Below are positions 9,071-17,886 of a DNA stretch of 64,000 bases, in pieces (position 1 is the stretch's first letter; every line of letters begins with the position of its first letter). Source of the stretch: Cohaesibacter sp. (GTDB lineage Bacteria > Pseudomonadota > Alphaproteobacteria > Rhizobiales > Cohaesibacteraceae); NCBI GenBank assembly GCA_025210795.1, contig JAOAQZ010000015.1:29837-93836 (forward strand), given 5' to 3'. Position numbers and translations under genes: made by a program. The notes below the pieces were generated by a model. That model was not told the DNA's origin. It worked only from the letters and a program-made list of their open reading frames with translations, and searched no databases.

Positions 9071-12000
9071 TGGATGCCTCCATTTCTGCGGCTATGGAAT
9101 TGCGGCGGGTAATCCATAAGCCGTTTTCGTAAAGTGCTTGAAATTGGGACCGTAACGACGCCAGTGCCTCGGGGCTTTCTTGTGCCATGAACTCAACGAG
9201 ATCAGGACGGCCAAGGGTGGCATCGTAATAAAGATCGAACAGGTGGGCTGGAACCGCCTGTGCGAGATTGGCAAAACCTGCCATATGATCAAGGGTGGCG
9301 GCAATTTCTGCGCCGCCGCGAAAACCGTGGCGCATCATACCGTTTGCCCAATTGGGGTTGGCTGCACGGGCACGGACCACGCGGGCAATTTCTTCGCTCA
9401 AGAGACGCGCCTTTGGGGCGTCCGGACGAGTGATGTCCATGTGATAGAGAGCCGGAGAGGAGCCCGTCAGGTTTTTGGCGGCGGCGGCAAAACCGGCTTC
9501 ATGAGCGGCATAATCGGACGCCATTAGCAAATCGGTTTCCGGCAAATCCTGCAAATGGATGAACCCGTCGGCTGAGCTGACCCGTTCTTCAAGAGCCGAA
9601 CGTGCCTTGACGCTGTCGCCCTTGGCCGTGATGGCGTAAGACGAGGCCTCTAGCCATGCTTCGCCAGCGGCGGCGCGACCCTGCTCGCCATAATCATGGA
9701 GATGCTGGCCGATATTGAGGCCATAATCCCCCGGACGGGGGCCAAAAACCCGCAAGGATTTGGCGAGATAGGGATTGTCTTCTGCCTCTTCATCCCTATC
9801 GGCAAGGGCTGTGGTTGCGGCTTCAAACATTTGGGCAAGATCGGGGAAAATATCGCGAAACAGGCCCGAGACGCGCAATGTGACATCAATGCGCGGGCGA
9901 TTGAGAAGGGCCAGAGGGATGATTTCAAAGCCCGAGACACGGTTATATTTGCTGCTCCATGTGGGAGAAATGCCCGCCAGATGCAGGGCCATGGCAATTT
10001 CTTCTCCCGCTGTGCGCATGGTGGCAGAGCCCCATAGATCAATCACCAGAGATTTTGGCCAATCCCCGTGATCTTGCAAATGGCGGCGCAGAAGCTCTTC
10101 CGCCAGCTTTACCCCTTGGGCATGGGCTGATCGGGTCGGCACCGAGCGGGGGTCAGTTGTGTAGAGATTGCGCCCGGTGGGTAGCACATCCTGGCGGCCA
10201 CGGAAGGGAGAGCCGGATGGTCCGGCTTCCACATGCCTGCCACCAAGGGCGGCGCGGAGGCCATCTAGCTCTTGCTTGCCATAATCGCCCGTGCCGAAAA
10301 TATGCAGCCCGTCGCCATACTGGCTTTCCTTGATATCGCACACAAAGCTATCGATACGAGTGATAGCCTCAGCAGTGGAGGCATCTTTGGGGATGCCCAG
10401 ATCTTCCTCAACCCCAAGGCTCTGGGCTTCGGTGCGGATGTCATCAATCAGGCGATCGCGGCGGGCCGGATCAAGTCCGTCTGCGGTGGAATATTCATCC
10501 AGCAGGCTTTCAAGCCACCCCATATTGTCCTGCAGGGTAGAATCGCTTAGCTGCGGAGGCATATGGCCAATGGTGATGCCTGCAATCCGGCGTTTGGCTT
10601 GGGCGGCTTCCCCCGGATCATTGACGATGAACGGATACACAACCGGCAAATTGCCCGCAAGGACTTGCGGCCAGCAAGAGGCGGACAGGGCAACGGCTTT
10701 TCCCGGTAGCCATTCCAGCGTCCCATGGGCGCCCATATGGATGATTACGTCGCGGTTTTGCTGGAGCCACAGATAAAAGGCCACATAGTTGTGACAGGGC
10801 ACGCGGGAGAGATCGTGATAGTCGTCAATGCGCTCATCGACGAGCCCGCGCTCTGGCTGCAGCGCAATCATAACATGACCAGACACAAGTGCTTTGAAAT
10901 GCACTTTGCCATCGCGAATGTGCGGATCTTTTTCCGGCTCTCCCCAAGCTGCTTGCAGCTCTTGTTGCACATCCTGAGGGATTTTATCAAGAGCTGTGAG
11001 ATAGTCTTCAAGCGGCCAGCTGATGGAGCTTTCGGTAAGCTTTTCAGCCAGTTTGTCGATAGGGGCGGTTTGCCAGCCCTCAGCTTTCATATCCCCAAGG
11101 ATGACATTGGCCGATGCCAATGTGTCCAGCCCGACAGCATGGGCCATTTGCCAGTCCTTGCCGGGATAGGTGGAGAGGATGAGGGCCGCTTTTCTTGCCT
11201 TGGTGGTGTTTTGCGTAGCGGCAGTTTGCGTGCTGTCATTGGACAGGGCGTGATGGTTGGCAATGCGATCTGCCACCAGCTCTATGGCTTGCGGATCGGC
11301 CTTATGGGCAAAGCGGGAATATTCCAGCGCTTCGTCCTGTTTGCCCGGAGCCTTGAAGCTGATGACGCCTGCAAAAATGCGTCCATCCACCTCTGGCAGC
11401 ACCACATGCATGGCAAGATCGGCTGGCGACAGGCCGCGTGTCTCTTTGACCCAATCACGTCTGCGTGCTGTTGACAGGCTGACCTGAAACACCGGACAGC
11501 CGGTGGCATCAAGGGGAGAGGGCTCGCCTTCCATGCCTTTGGCCGAAAAGGCAAAGGCGCTGATGATGGTGCTTGGTTGAAGGCGGGTTAGTTCCGCGCG
11601 CACCCAAGCGGGGACCAGATCGCTTTTAAGACTAGGTGCAAAGAGGCCGATGGCGCGAAAGCCCCGCTTCTCCAATGCTGTGATCAGCTTATCGACCGGA
11701 TCGGTATCCGCGGCGGTAAGATAGGCGCGATAAAAGGCGATAAGAGCAAGTGGCCGGTCATCATCAGCATCTGTATCGGGCTTGTCGTCCGGGGCCGGGA
11801 TAACGCCCTTGTCAGGATGATAATAGCCACATTGCGGAATGGTTTTGCTGCCGGTGACCGGCGCTGCATAAAGGCCTGCGGCCAGTGCTAATTGGGCAAG
11901 GGCCGCTTGTGCTGCCACGGCTCCGCCAGTATCGCACAGGGCTTGCAGGCGGCGCAACGTGGAGACGGGCAGGGTGGAGGCTGCATCAAGCTGCGGATCC

Positions 12001-12359
12001 TCGCGCCCGTCGGCTGGCAAAACGGCAAGGGCAATGCCCTGATTAACTGCTAAAGCGCGCAGCTGGGCGAGCCCGTAAGACCAGTAATTCTCCCCTCCAA
12101 TCAGGCGGATAAGAATGCCTTTGGCCGCATAAAGGGTCTGCTCGATATAGGTATCGACCGAGAGGGGATGTTTGAGGGCAACAAGATTGGCCAGCCTTAA
12201 GCTGGGAAGCTCGCCGCCCCCACGGTGCCATCCTGCCGCAAAGGCCCCAAGGTCACTGTCAGAAAAAGACAACACCACCAGATCTGCGGGCGATTGTCCC
12301 AGATCTTGCGGTGTGTCCTGATCTTCAAGACCATGTTGTTCGCGGAAGATGACATGCAT
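9060..12359 (-). CDS. cobN: Aerobic cobaltochelatase large subunit CobN
   Basis: Large subunit of the ATP-dependent CobN-CobS-CobT chelatase that inserts Co2+ into hydrogenobyrinic acid a,c-diamide. The product is 1099 aa, shorter than the roughly 1275-aa classical Pseudomonas denitrificans protein but within the range of short CobN forms. The central NYVAFYLWLQQNRDV and IHMGAHGTLEWLPGK segments and the IDLWGSATMRTAGEE segment are typical of the CobN/BchH/ChlH family. It overlaps cobG by 11 nt and follows cobW by 6 nt. The cobS and cobT partners are not in this window. Confidence 0.95.
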   Translation of the reverse strand: MHVIFREQHGLEDQDTPQDLGQSPADLVVLSFSDSDLGAFAAGWHRGGGELPSLRLANLVALKHPLSVDTYIEQTLYAAKGILIRLIGGENYWSYGLAQLRALAVNQGIALAVLPADGREDPQLDAASTLPVSTLRRLQALCDTGGAVAAQAALAQLALAAGLYAAPVTGSKTIPQCGYYHPDKGVIPAPDDKPDTDADDDRPLALIAFYRAYLTAADTDPVDKLITALEKRGFRAIGLFAPSLKSDLVPAWVRAELTRLQPSTIISAFAFSAKGMEGEPSPLDATGCPVFQVSLSTARRRDWVKETRGLSPADLAMHVVLPEVDGRIFAGVISFKAPGKQDEALEYSRFAHKADPQAIELVADRIANHHALSNDSTQTAATQNTTKARKAALILSTYPGKDWQMAHAVGLDTLASANVILGDMKAEGWQTAPIDKLAEKLTESSISWPLEDYLTALDKIPQDVQQELQAAWGEPEKDPHIRDGKVHFKALVSGHVMIALQPERGLVDERIDDYHDLSRVPCHNYVAFYLWLQQNRDVIIHMGAHGTLEWLPGKAVALSASCWPQVLAGNLPVVYPFIVNDPGEAAQAKRRIAGITIGHMPPQLSDSTLQDNMGWLESLLDEYSTADGLDPARRDRLIDDIRTEAQSLGVEEDLGIPKDASTAEAITRIDSFVCDIKESQYGDGLHIFGTGDYGKQELDGLRAALGGRHVEAGPSGSPFRGRQDVLPTGRNLYTTDPRSVPTRSAHAQGVKLAEELLRRHLQDHGDWPKSLVIDLWGSATMRTAGEEIAMALHLAGISPTWSSKYNRVSGFEIIPLALLNRPRIDVTLRVSGLFRDIFPDLAQMFEAATTALADRDEEAEDNPYLAKSLRVFGPRPGDYGLNIGQHLHDYGEQGRAAAGEAWLEASSYAITAKGDSVKARSALEERVSSADGFIHLQDLPETDLLMASDYAAHEAGFAAAAKNLTGSSPALYHMDITRPDAPKARLLSEEIARVVRARAANPNWANGMMRHGFRGGAEIAATLDHMAGFANLAQAVPAHLFDLYYDATLGRPDLVEFMAQESPEALASLRSQFQALYENGLWITRRNSIAAEMEASNEC

Positions 12360-12365
12360 GATGGA

Positions 12366-13400
12366 TTATACCGCCCCGAGAATGTCGCGAATGCGGGCTT
12401 CGTCAATGTCGTGATGCTCGGCAATGACGATAAGGGTTGAATGGCGCTTTTCCGCGCCCCATGGCTGGTCAAACTGCATGCGCAGGCGAGAGCCTACCGC
12501 CTGAACCAACAGGCGCATTGGTTTGCCTTTTACCGCGATATGGCCTTTGACGCGCAGAATATTCAGCTCGGCCAGTTTGCCAATTGCAGCCTCAAGGGCT
12601 GCTGGATCTTCAATCTCGGGCAGGGAGACGGCAATGCTGTTAAAGTCATCATGCTCGTGATCATGATGACCGTCATGATGGGAAGGGCGCTGATCAAGAT
12701 CATCTTCAGCCGCGGCATTGAGCCCGAGAATAACGCGCGGGTCGACCACGCCTTCGGTCATAGGCAGCAAAGGCACGGTGCGGGAGAGTTCGGCTTCGAT
12801 CATGCCGCGGGCTTTGGCAAGGCCTTCTTCCCCTGCCAGATCTGCCTTTGACAGAAGGATGATATCTGCGCAGGAAATCTGGTCTTCAAAGACCTCGGAC
12901 AGCGGGGTTTCGTGATCAAGGCTGTCATCTGCCAATCTTTGGGCATCCACCGCTTCTACATTGGGGGCAAAGCGACCAGCGGCCACGGCTTCGGCATCGG
13001 CCAGGGCAATCACACCGTCAACGGTGATTTTGGAGCGAATGGCAGGCCAGTCAAAGGCTTTAAGCAATGGTTTTGGCAGGGCAAGGCCGGAGGTTTCAAT
13101 GAGGATGTGATCCGGCGTTTGCGGCAATGCCATCAGGCTTTCGATGGTCGGGATGAAGTCATCCGCCACGGTGCAGCAAATGCAGCCATTGGCCAGCTCG
13201 ACGATATTTTCGGCCGGGCAATTCTCATCCGAGCAGGATTTGATGATGTCGCCATCAACGCCCGCAGTGCCAAACTCGTTGACCAGCACGGCAAGGCGTT
13301 TGCCTTGCGGATTGCGCAACAGATGGGTGATGAGGGTGGTTTTACCCGCCCCCAGAAAGCCAGTGATGATCGTGACGGGAATTTTGGTAAGATCAGACAT
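12366..13400 (-). CDS. cobW: CobW-type metal-chaperone GTPase
   Basis: G3E-family GTPase thought to deliver cobalt to the CobNST chelatase. The 344-aa protein has the Walker A sequence GFLGAGKTTLI, the metal-binding NGCICC motif, an NKAD-like guanine motif (LSKADL) and a His-rich stretch (HHDGHHDHEHDD, around residues 245-256). It sits between DUF1636 and cobN with gaps of 5-6 nt, in the riboswitch-led transcript. The His-rich loop favours a metal-trafficking role. Confidence 0.94.
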   Translation of the reverse strand: MSDLTKIPVTIITGFLGAGKTTLITHLLRNPQGKRLAVLVNEFGTAGVDGDIIKSCSDENCPAENIVELANGCICCTVADDFIPTIESLMALPQTPDHILIETSGLALPKPLLKAFDWPAIRSKITVDGVIALADAEAVAAGRFAPNVEAVDAQRLADDSLDHETPLSEVFEDQISCADIILLSKADLAGEEGLAKARGMIEAELSRTVPLLPMTEGVVDPRVILGLNAAAEDDLDQRPSHHDGHHDHEHDDFNSIAVSLPEIEDPAALEAAIGKLAELNILRVKGHIAVKGKPMRLLVQAVGSRLRMQFDQPWGAEKRHSTLIVIAEHHDIDEARIRDILGAV

Positions 13401-13405
13401 GAATG

Positions 13406-13768
13406 TTAGTCCTGCGGAGGGATACGGGCGATGGATTGTTTGCGAAAGATTTCGGGGCGCTGACGCCAGGGAACCAGTCCGTCGGCGGTTTCCTGATAGG
13501 CTTTTGCCCCTGCAATAATATCCTCAACATGCAAATCAGGGTCGAGATTGCCATAGACATAGGTCCAGCGTTTATCGCCACCGCTCAGGACCATGCTGCA
13601 ACCATTGTTGCAGGCCGAGAGGCATTCCACCCCGCGCAAGGTGATATCTTGCGGCAGGTCTTGTCCTTCTAGAGCGGCCAGCAAGGCAGCACCTGGACGG
13701 ATGGTGGCATCAGCGGAGCTGTCTGCGCGCCGGCATGTTGTGCAAATGGTCAGTGTAGTCTTGGCCAT
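13406..13768 (-). CDS. DUF1636 ferredoxin-like metal-binding protein
   Basis: A 120-aa protein with an N-terminal CTTCR motif and a second CLSACNNGC cluster, the cysteine pattern of thioredoxin-fold 2Fe-2S ferredoxin-like proteins annotated DUF1636. It is the first gene behind the cobalamin riboswitch, 5 nt before cobW, so a role in cobalt or Fe-S supply to the pathway is inferred. The AAGGGAA ribosome site (13774-13780) is inside a hairpin, which suggests translational control. Biochemical function is unknown. Confidence 0.82.
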   Translation of the reverse strand: MAKTTLTICTTCRRADSSADATIRPGAALLAALEGQDLPQDITLRGVECLSACNNGCSMVLSGGDKRWTYVYGNLDPDLHVEDIIAGAKAYQETADGLVPWRQRPEIFRKQSIARIPPQD

Positions 13769-13773
13769 TTCTA

Positions 13774-13799
13774 TTCCCTTTTACAGAGCGATAAGGGAA
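13774..13799 (-). promoter_or_regulatory. SD-sequestering hairpin of cob riboswitch
   Basis: On the minus strand TTCCCTT (13799-13793) can pair with AAGGGAA (13780-13774), the apparent ribosome binding site 5-7 nt before the ATG at 13768. This 7-bp hairpin lies between the aptamer and the first gene. It fits a translational expression platform in which B12 binding favours the closed form. Seen directly; the switching is inferred. Confidence 0.6.
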
Positions 13800-13879
13800 C
13801 CTAGCCTATGAGAGCCTGCCATCCTTTTGGCATTCTCCCAAGCCGCTGCGATACACCCCGTTCGCCCATTGCTGTGAGT

Positions 13880-14067
13880 GTTGGCAGGTCTCCCGGCTTG
13901 CGGACAAAAGCCTTAGTAATGGCTTTGCGTTTGCAACCTTCCCAGCTTTTGCCAGTGGTTTGCAAACTTCATCCGGTCACGGTCGCGGGGGCGGCTGTGC
14001 TATCTTTGCCGATAAAAAGGCTATGGGATGCACATTCCCTCTTCGCCTGCACTTGACAGGAACCAAC
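13880..14067 (-). promoter_or_regulatory. Cobalamin riboswitch upstream of DUF1636-cobW-cobN
   Basis: The minus strand carries a full B12 aptamer layout. The P1 stem is GTTGG (14067-14063) pairing with CCAAC (13884-13880). A GGGAATGTGC-type core follows, and near the 3' end is the B12 box AGCCGGGAGACCTGCC (13898-13883). It lies 112 nt upstream of DUF1636 and would repress the cobWNGHIJ array when adenosylcobalamin is plentiful. Confidence 0.93.
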
Positions 14068-14081
14068 TTCTCTTCAATGTA
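14053..14081 (+). promoter_or_regulatory. Candidate promoter of cobO-cobQ
   Basis: TTGACA (14053-14058), a 17-nt spacer and AATGTA (14076-14081) on the plus strand; a start near 14088 would give a leader of about 30 nt for cobO. The -10 lies over the -10 area of the opposing promoter, so the two may compete. The -35 match is good and the -10 weak. Confidence 0.35.
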
Positions 14082-14102
14082 CGTTATCCTATACCTTGTC
14101 AA
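14076..14102 (-). promoter_or_regulatory. Candidate promoter of riboswitch-led cob operon
   Basis: TTGACA (14102-14097 on the minus strand) is followed by CATTGA or TACATT-like -10 candidates around 14081-14073. A start near 14069 would begin the transcript just at the P1 stem of the riboswitch. The -35 is perfect; the -10 is poor. Confidence 0.4.
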
Positions 14103-14118
14103 GCATGGACGATGAAAA

Positions 14119-14739
14119 ATGAGCGACGAAAAACCTAGCACAAACGACTATCACGCCCAAAAAATGGCCAAGAAGAAGAAAGTCCGCGACAAATTGATGG
14201 CCGATAAAGATGGCGAGAAGGGTCTGATCATTGTCCATACAGGCAAGGGAAAGGGCAAAAGTTCGTCCGGCTTTGGAATGATTCTGCGCTGTATTGCCCA
14301 CGAAATGCCCTGTGCGGTGGTTCAATTCATCAAAGGAGCGTGGCAAACCGGCGAGCGTACACTGATTGAGAACAACTTTTCTGATCTGTGCCAATTCTAT
14401 GCCATGGGCGAGGGCTTTACCTGGGAAACACAGGATCGCGCGCGTGATGTTGCCGCAGCCAATGCCGGATGGGAAAAGGCCAAGGAATTGATCCGCGACC
14501 CCGCCAACAAGATGGTGCTGCTTGACGAGATCAATATTGCCCTGCGCTATGATTATCTTGATATCGCCGAGGTTGTGGCCTTTCTGCGGGATGAAAAACC
14601 GGAAATGACCCATGTGGTGCTGACGGGCCGCAACGCAAAGGATGAGCTGATTGATATCGCTGATCTTGTGACCGATATGACCATGGTCAAACATCCGTTC
14701 CGTGATGGTATCAAGGCGCAAAAAGGCGTTGAGTTTTAA
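14119..14739 (+). CDS. cobO: Cob(I)yrinic acid a,c-diamide adenosyltransferase
   Basis: Transfers the 5'-deoxyadenosyl group of ATP to Co(I) corrinoids, making the upper ligand. The 206-aa protein is of the BtuR/CobO family with P-loop HTGKGKGKSSSG near residue 50, FIKGAWQTGE and LDEINIALRYDYLD. A lysine-rich N-terminal extension (AKKKKVRDKL) is usual for CobO. It is divergent from the riboswitch-led operon and 24-36 nt upstream of cobQ, so probably co-transcribed with it. Confidence 0.95.
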   Translation: MSDEKPSTNDYHAQKMAKKKKVRDKLMADKDGEKGLIIVHTGKGKGKSSSGFGMILRCIAHEMPCAVVQFIKGAWQTGERTLIENNFSDLCQFYAMGEGFTWETQDRARDVAAANAGWEKAKELIRDPANKMVLLDEINIALRYDYLDIAEVVAFLRDEKPEMTHVVLTGRNAKDELIDIADLVTDMTMVKHPFRDGIKAQKGVEF

Positions 14740-14775
14740 GCATATACTAGAGACCGTCACATATTGGAGAGGCTC

Positions 14776-16224
14776 ATGGGGAAAGCTCTGATGATACAGG
14801 GCGCGGGTTCGAATGTGGGCAAGTCCATGCTTGTGGCTGGCCTATGCCGGATTGCCCGCCAGCGGGGTTTGCGCGTTGCGCCGTTCAAGCCGCAAAATAT
14901 GTCCAACAATGCGGCTGTGACGGCTGACGGGGGCGAGATCGGGCGGGCGCAAGCCTTGCAGGCTTTGGCTGCGGGCCTTGATCCCCATACTGACATGAAC
15001 CCGATCCTTCTCAAGCCTGAGACCGATATCGGATCGCAGGTGGTCGTGCAAGGCAAGCGGCTCTGCTCGGCGCGAGCGCGCGATTATAGCGCGCTTAAAC
15101 CAAAATTGATGGTCTCGGTACTGGAGAGTTTTGAGCGGCTTAAAGCGGCTCATGATCTGGTGATTGTGGAAGGGGCTGGAAGCCCGGCCGAAGTGAATTT
15201 GCGCAAAAATGACATTGCCAATATGGGCTTTGCTCTTGCTGGTGATGTTCCTGTTGTGCTGGTGGGGGATATTGATCGCGGCGGCGTCATTGCCCAGCTG
15301 GTTGGCACCCAGACAATTCTGGATCCGGCAGATCGTGACCAGATTAGCGGCTTTTTGATCAACAAGTTCCGGGGGGATCCCAGCCTGTTTGATGATGGCT
15401 ATCGCCTGATTGCGGACAAGACCGGCTGGCCCGGCTTCGGGGTGTTGCCCTATTTTGCTGATGCGTCCAAACTTCCGGCGGAAGACGCACTTGATTTGCC
15501 CATGGGCCAGCATCAGGGGAGCTTCAAGATTGTTTGCCTTGGCCTGTCCCGCATTGCCAATTTTGATGATCTTGACCCTTTGGCGCAAGAAAGTGACGTG
15601 GAGCTGATCATGTTACGTGCGGGCGAGGTACTGCCCGCTGATACAGATCTTGTCATCATTCCGGGGAGCAAATCCACACGGGGGGATCTTGCCTTTTTGC
15701 GCGCGCAGGGGTGGGACCATGATATTTTCGCCCATGTTCGCCGTGGCGGCCATGTTCTGGGGATTTGCGGCGGCTATCAGATGCTTGGCACACTTATTCG
15801 CGATACCGGCGGCATTGAGGGTGAAGCGGGTGAGACCCAAGGTCTGGGGCTTTTGGATATTGAAACAGATATGACACCGGACAAGCGCGTGACGCAGGTC
15901 AGCGCCGTACATGCGCCATCAGGTGAGCCTATTGCCGGTTACGAAATTCATATCGGCAAAAGCCATGGTGCCGATCGGCAGCGGCCTTTTGCCTATATTG
16001 ATGGGGAGGCAGAAGGAGCCAATTCGCGCGACGGGCGGATTATGGGCAGCTACCTTCATGGCATGTTTTGCCATGATGCGTTTCGCAAGGGCTTTCTTGA
16101 AGGGCTTGGCGGGACGGCCTCTGGCTTGTCTTATGATCATGTGGTCGAGACCACCCTTGATGATCTGGCTGACCATATGACGCAGCATCTTGATATTGAT
16201 GCTATTTTCGATCTGGCTCGCTAA
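14776..16224 (+). CDS. cobQ: Cobyric acid synthase (glutamine-hydrolysing)
   Basis: Amidates side chains b, d, e and g of adenosylcobyrinic acid a,c-diamide. The start is taken at ATG 14776 ([17 protein letters not shown]) because GGAG (14766-14769) lies 6 nt before it; a TTG four codons upstream is less likely. The product is 482 aa. It has an N-terminal P-loop (GSNVGKS), the amidotransferase nucleophile in [10 protein letters not shown] and a late GSYLHGMF histidine. Convergent with bluB. Confidence 0.94.
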   Translation: MGKALMIQGAGSNVGKSMLVAGLCRIARQRGLRVAPFKPQNMSNNAAVTADGGEIGRAQALQALAAGLDPHTDMNPILLKPETDIGSQVVVQGKRLCSARARDYSALKPKLMVSVLESFERLKAAHDLVIVEGAGSPAEVNLRKNDIANMGFALAGDVPVVLVGDIDRGGVIAQLVGTQTILDPADRDQISGFLINKFRGDPSLFDDGYRLIADKTGWPGFGVLPYFADASKLPAEDALDLPMGQHQGSFKIVCLGLSRIANFDDLDPLAQESDVELIMLRAGEVLPADTDLVIIPGSKSTRGDLAFLRAQGWDHDIFAHVRRGGHVLGICGGYQMLGTLIRDTGGIEGEAGETQGLGLLDIETDMTPDKRVTQVSAVHAPSGEPIAGYEIHIGKSHGADRQRPFAYIDGEAEGANSRDGRIMGSYLHGMFCHDAFRKGFLEGLGGTASGLSYDHVVETTLDDLADHMTQHLDIDAIFDLAR

Positions 16225-16238
16225 GGCCCTTGCGGGAT

Positions 16239-16254
16239 GAGCGCTTTAGCGCTC
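16239..16254. terminator. Hairpin between convergent cobQ and bluB
   Basis: GAGCGC-TTTA-GCGCTC forms a 6-bp stem with a 4-nt loop, overlapping the bluB stop codon and 15 nt past the cobQ stop. There is no clear T-run on either side, so termination strength is doubtful. Confidence 0.35.
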
Positions 16255-16869
16255 TTCCCAGCGTGCTTGGGTATTTTCCTGCCAACCTGTGCGGTGCAAA
16301 AGGGGTGTGTCGTCAGTAAATTGCGGATAGCCAAGGCATAGATAGGCCGAGAATTCCCATTCCGGCGGGCAATCAAAAATGCTTTCAACCCGTTTGGGAT
16401 CAAGGATGGAGACCATGCCCATGCCGATATTGCGGGCGCGGGCGATGAGCCACAGGCCATGGAGGGCCATGGCAGTGGATTGGCGCAGGGTTTCGGGCAT
16501 GGTGCGCCGCCCCAATCTGCGCCCCTCAGCCGGATCTGTTGCTGTAAAAATACAAAATTGCTCAGGGGCCTGATCTAGGCCTTGCAGCTTGAGCTTGAGA
16601 TAATCTGATCGTTCGGTCAGTGCATAGCTTGTTGCCGCATCTGAATTGCAGCGCTCAAACTCGTCTCTTACTTTTGCGCGAAGGTCAGGGGATTGAACCC
16701 GTATGACCCGCCAAGGGCGGGCATTGCCCACGGACGGGGCCAGATCGAAGGCCATTTTGAGGGTATCGAGATCTTCTTCAGTCAGAGGGGTGGTGTCAAA
16801 ATGGCGAACATCGCGCCGCCATTGCATGATCTTGAACAAGGTTTGGGCGTCTTGCGGGTCAAATCGCAT
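16246..16869 (-). CDS. bluB: 5,6-dimethylbenzimidazole synthase BluB
   Basis: Oxygen-dependent conversion of FMNH2 to 5,6-dimethylbenzimidazole, the lower ligand of B12. The start is set at ATG 16867-16869 (MRFDPQDAQTLF) because the nitroreductase-like fold begins there (WRRDVRHFDTTPL). The longer open frame upstream lies inside cobC and has no family features. The product is 207 aa, with APSVGNARPWRVIRV and GMGMVSILDP segments typical of BluB. It overlaps cobC by 11 nt. Confidence 0.93.
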   Translation of the reverse strand: MRFDPQDAQTLFKIMQWRRDVRHFDTTPLTEEDLDTLKMAFDLAPSVGNARPWRVIRVQSPDLRAKVRDEFERCNSDAATSYALTERSDYLKLKLQGLDQAPEQFCIFTATDPAEGRRLGRRTMPETLRQSTAMALHGLWLIARARNIGMGMVSILDPKRVESIFDCPPEWEFSAYLCLGYPQFTDDTPLLHRTGWQENTQARWEER

Positions 16870-17860
16870 GGGCACTCTCACGAAAAGCGGTTTTGGTTTG
16901 CTCCCATTCGGACCGGTCACCGGGCAGGCCCAATCGGACAAGGGTGGGTGACCATGGGAAAATACGTGACCAGATGGCAGAGCGGGCCAATGCCTGCTGG
17001 CTGGCCGCTGCATCTTGTGTGTGATAAAGGCGAAACAGTTCGCAGCCGCCAACCAGTTGCCAGCCAGCCTCTTTGGCAAGAGCATCCATTTGCACGCAAT
17101 CATCATGAAGACGGCTGATGGTTTCGCTCGCCCAATTTTTGTCTTCCAGTGCCTTTTTGCCTATCTCAATGGCGGCACCCGAGACGGGCCATGGGCCTGT
17201 CCAGCTTTCAATGGCTGCAATATCCTGCTCGTGTCCCAAGATGAAACCAAGGCGGAGGCCTGCAAGGCCGAAAAATTTGCCAAAGGAGCGCAGTACATAA
17301 AGATTGCGCTGCTCACCCACAAAGGGAGTAATGGACAGATCTGGCCTTGGGTCGCAAAAGCTCTCATCGACGATCAAGGTGCCAACATCATTTGCAAGGG
17401 CCAGAAGATCCTGCGGCTTGTGGCATTGCCCATCAGGATTGTTTGGATTGACCACGATGGCGAGATCTGCTCCGCGTAACTCATCAAGCGTTTGGGCGTG
17501 GGTCACGGTCCAACCTGCTGCGCGGGCGCAGATTTCATGCTCGTTATAGGTGGGTGTCAGGATCCTTGCTGAGCTTTCTGGCCCTGATTGCATGAGCTTT
17601 TGGCGGGGCAGCATTTGGATGGCTGCCTGCGCTCCTGCAAGGGGGGTGAGAGCGGCCTTTGTGCCATAGGCTTTTTGCGCGGCTTTGATGAGTGACGCCT
17701 TGGCTTTTTGGGTGGGCAGGTCTGTCCAGCAATGAGAGGGCAGATGGGGCAGAGGATAGGGCAGCCGGTTGATGCCGGTTGACAAGTCTAGCCAGCTCTC
17801 TGGCGCGCCACCAAAAAGTTGTATGGCCTGATCGATATTTCCGCCATGGTCCTGCATCAC
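16859..17860 (-). CDS. cobC: L-threonine-O-3-phosphate decarboxylase-type aminotransferase
   Basis: PLP enzyme of aminotransferase class I/II that makes the aminopropanol phosphate linker (CobC of Pseudomonas denitrificans, equivalent to Salmonella CobD). The 333-aa protein has a DLSTGINRLPYP N-terminus, VDESFCD with the PLP-contacting Asp, and the Schiff-base lysine in RSFGKFFGLAGLRLG. It lies 26 nt downstream of cobD (CbiB type) and overlaps bluB by 11 nt, forming a nucleotide-loop operon. Confidence 0.92.
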   Translation of the reverse strand: MMQDHGGNIDQAIQLFGGAPESWLDLSTGINRLPYPLPHLPSHCWTDLPTQKAKASLIKAAQKAYGTKAALTPLAGAQAAIQMLPRQKLMQSGPESSARILTPTYNEHEICARAAGWTVTHAQTLDELRGADLAIVVNPNNPDGQCHKPQDLLALANDVGTLIVDESFCDPRPDLSITPFVGEQRNLYVLRSFGKFFGLAGLRLGFILGHEQDIAAIESWTGPWPVSGAAIEIGKKALEDKNWASETISRLHDDCVQMDALAKEAGWQLVGGCELFRLYHTQDAAASQQALARSAIWSRIFPWSPTLVRLGLPGDRSEWEQTKTAFRESAHAI

Positions 17861-17886
17861 GTCTCGTCTTCCTCACTAAAGCCTTG

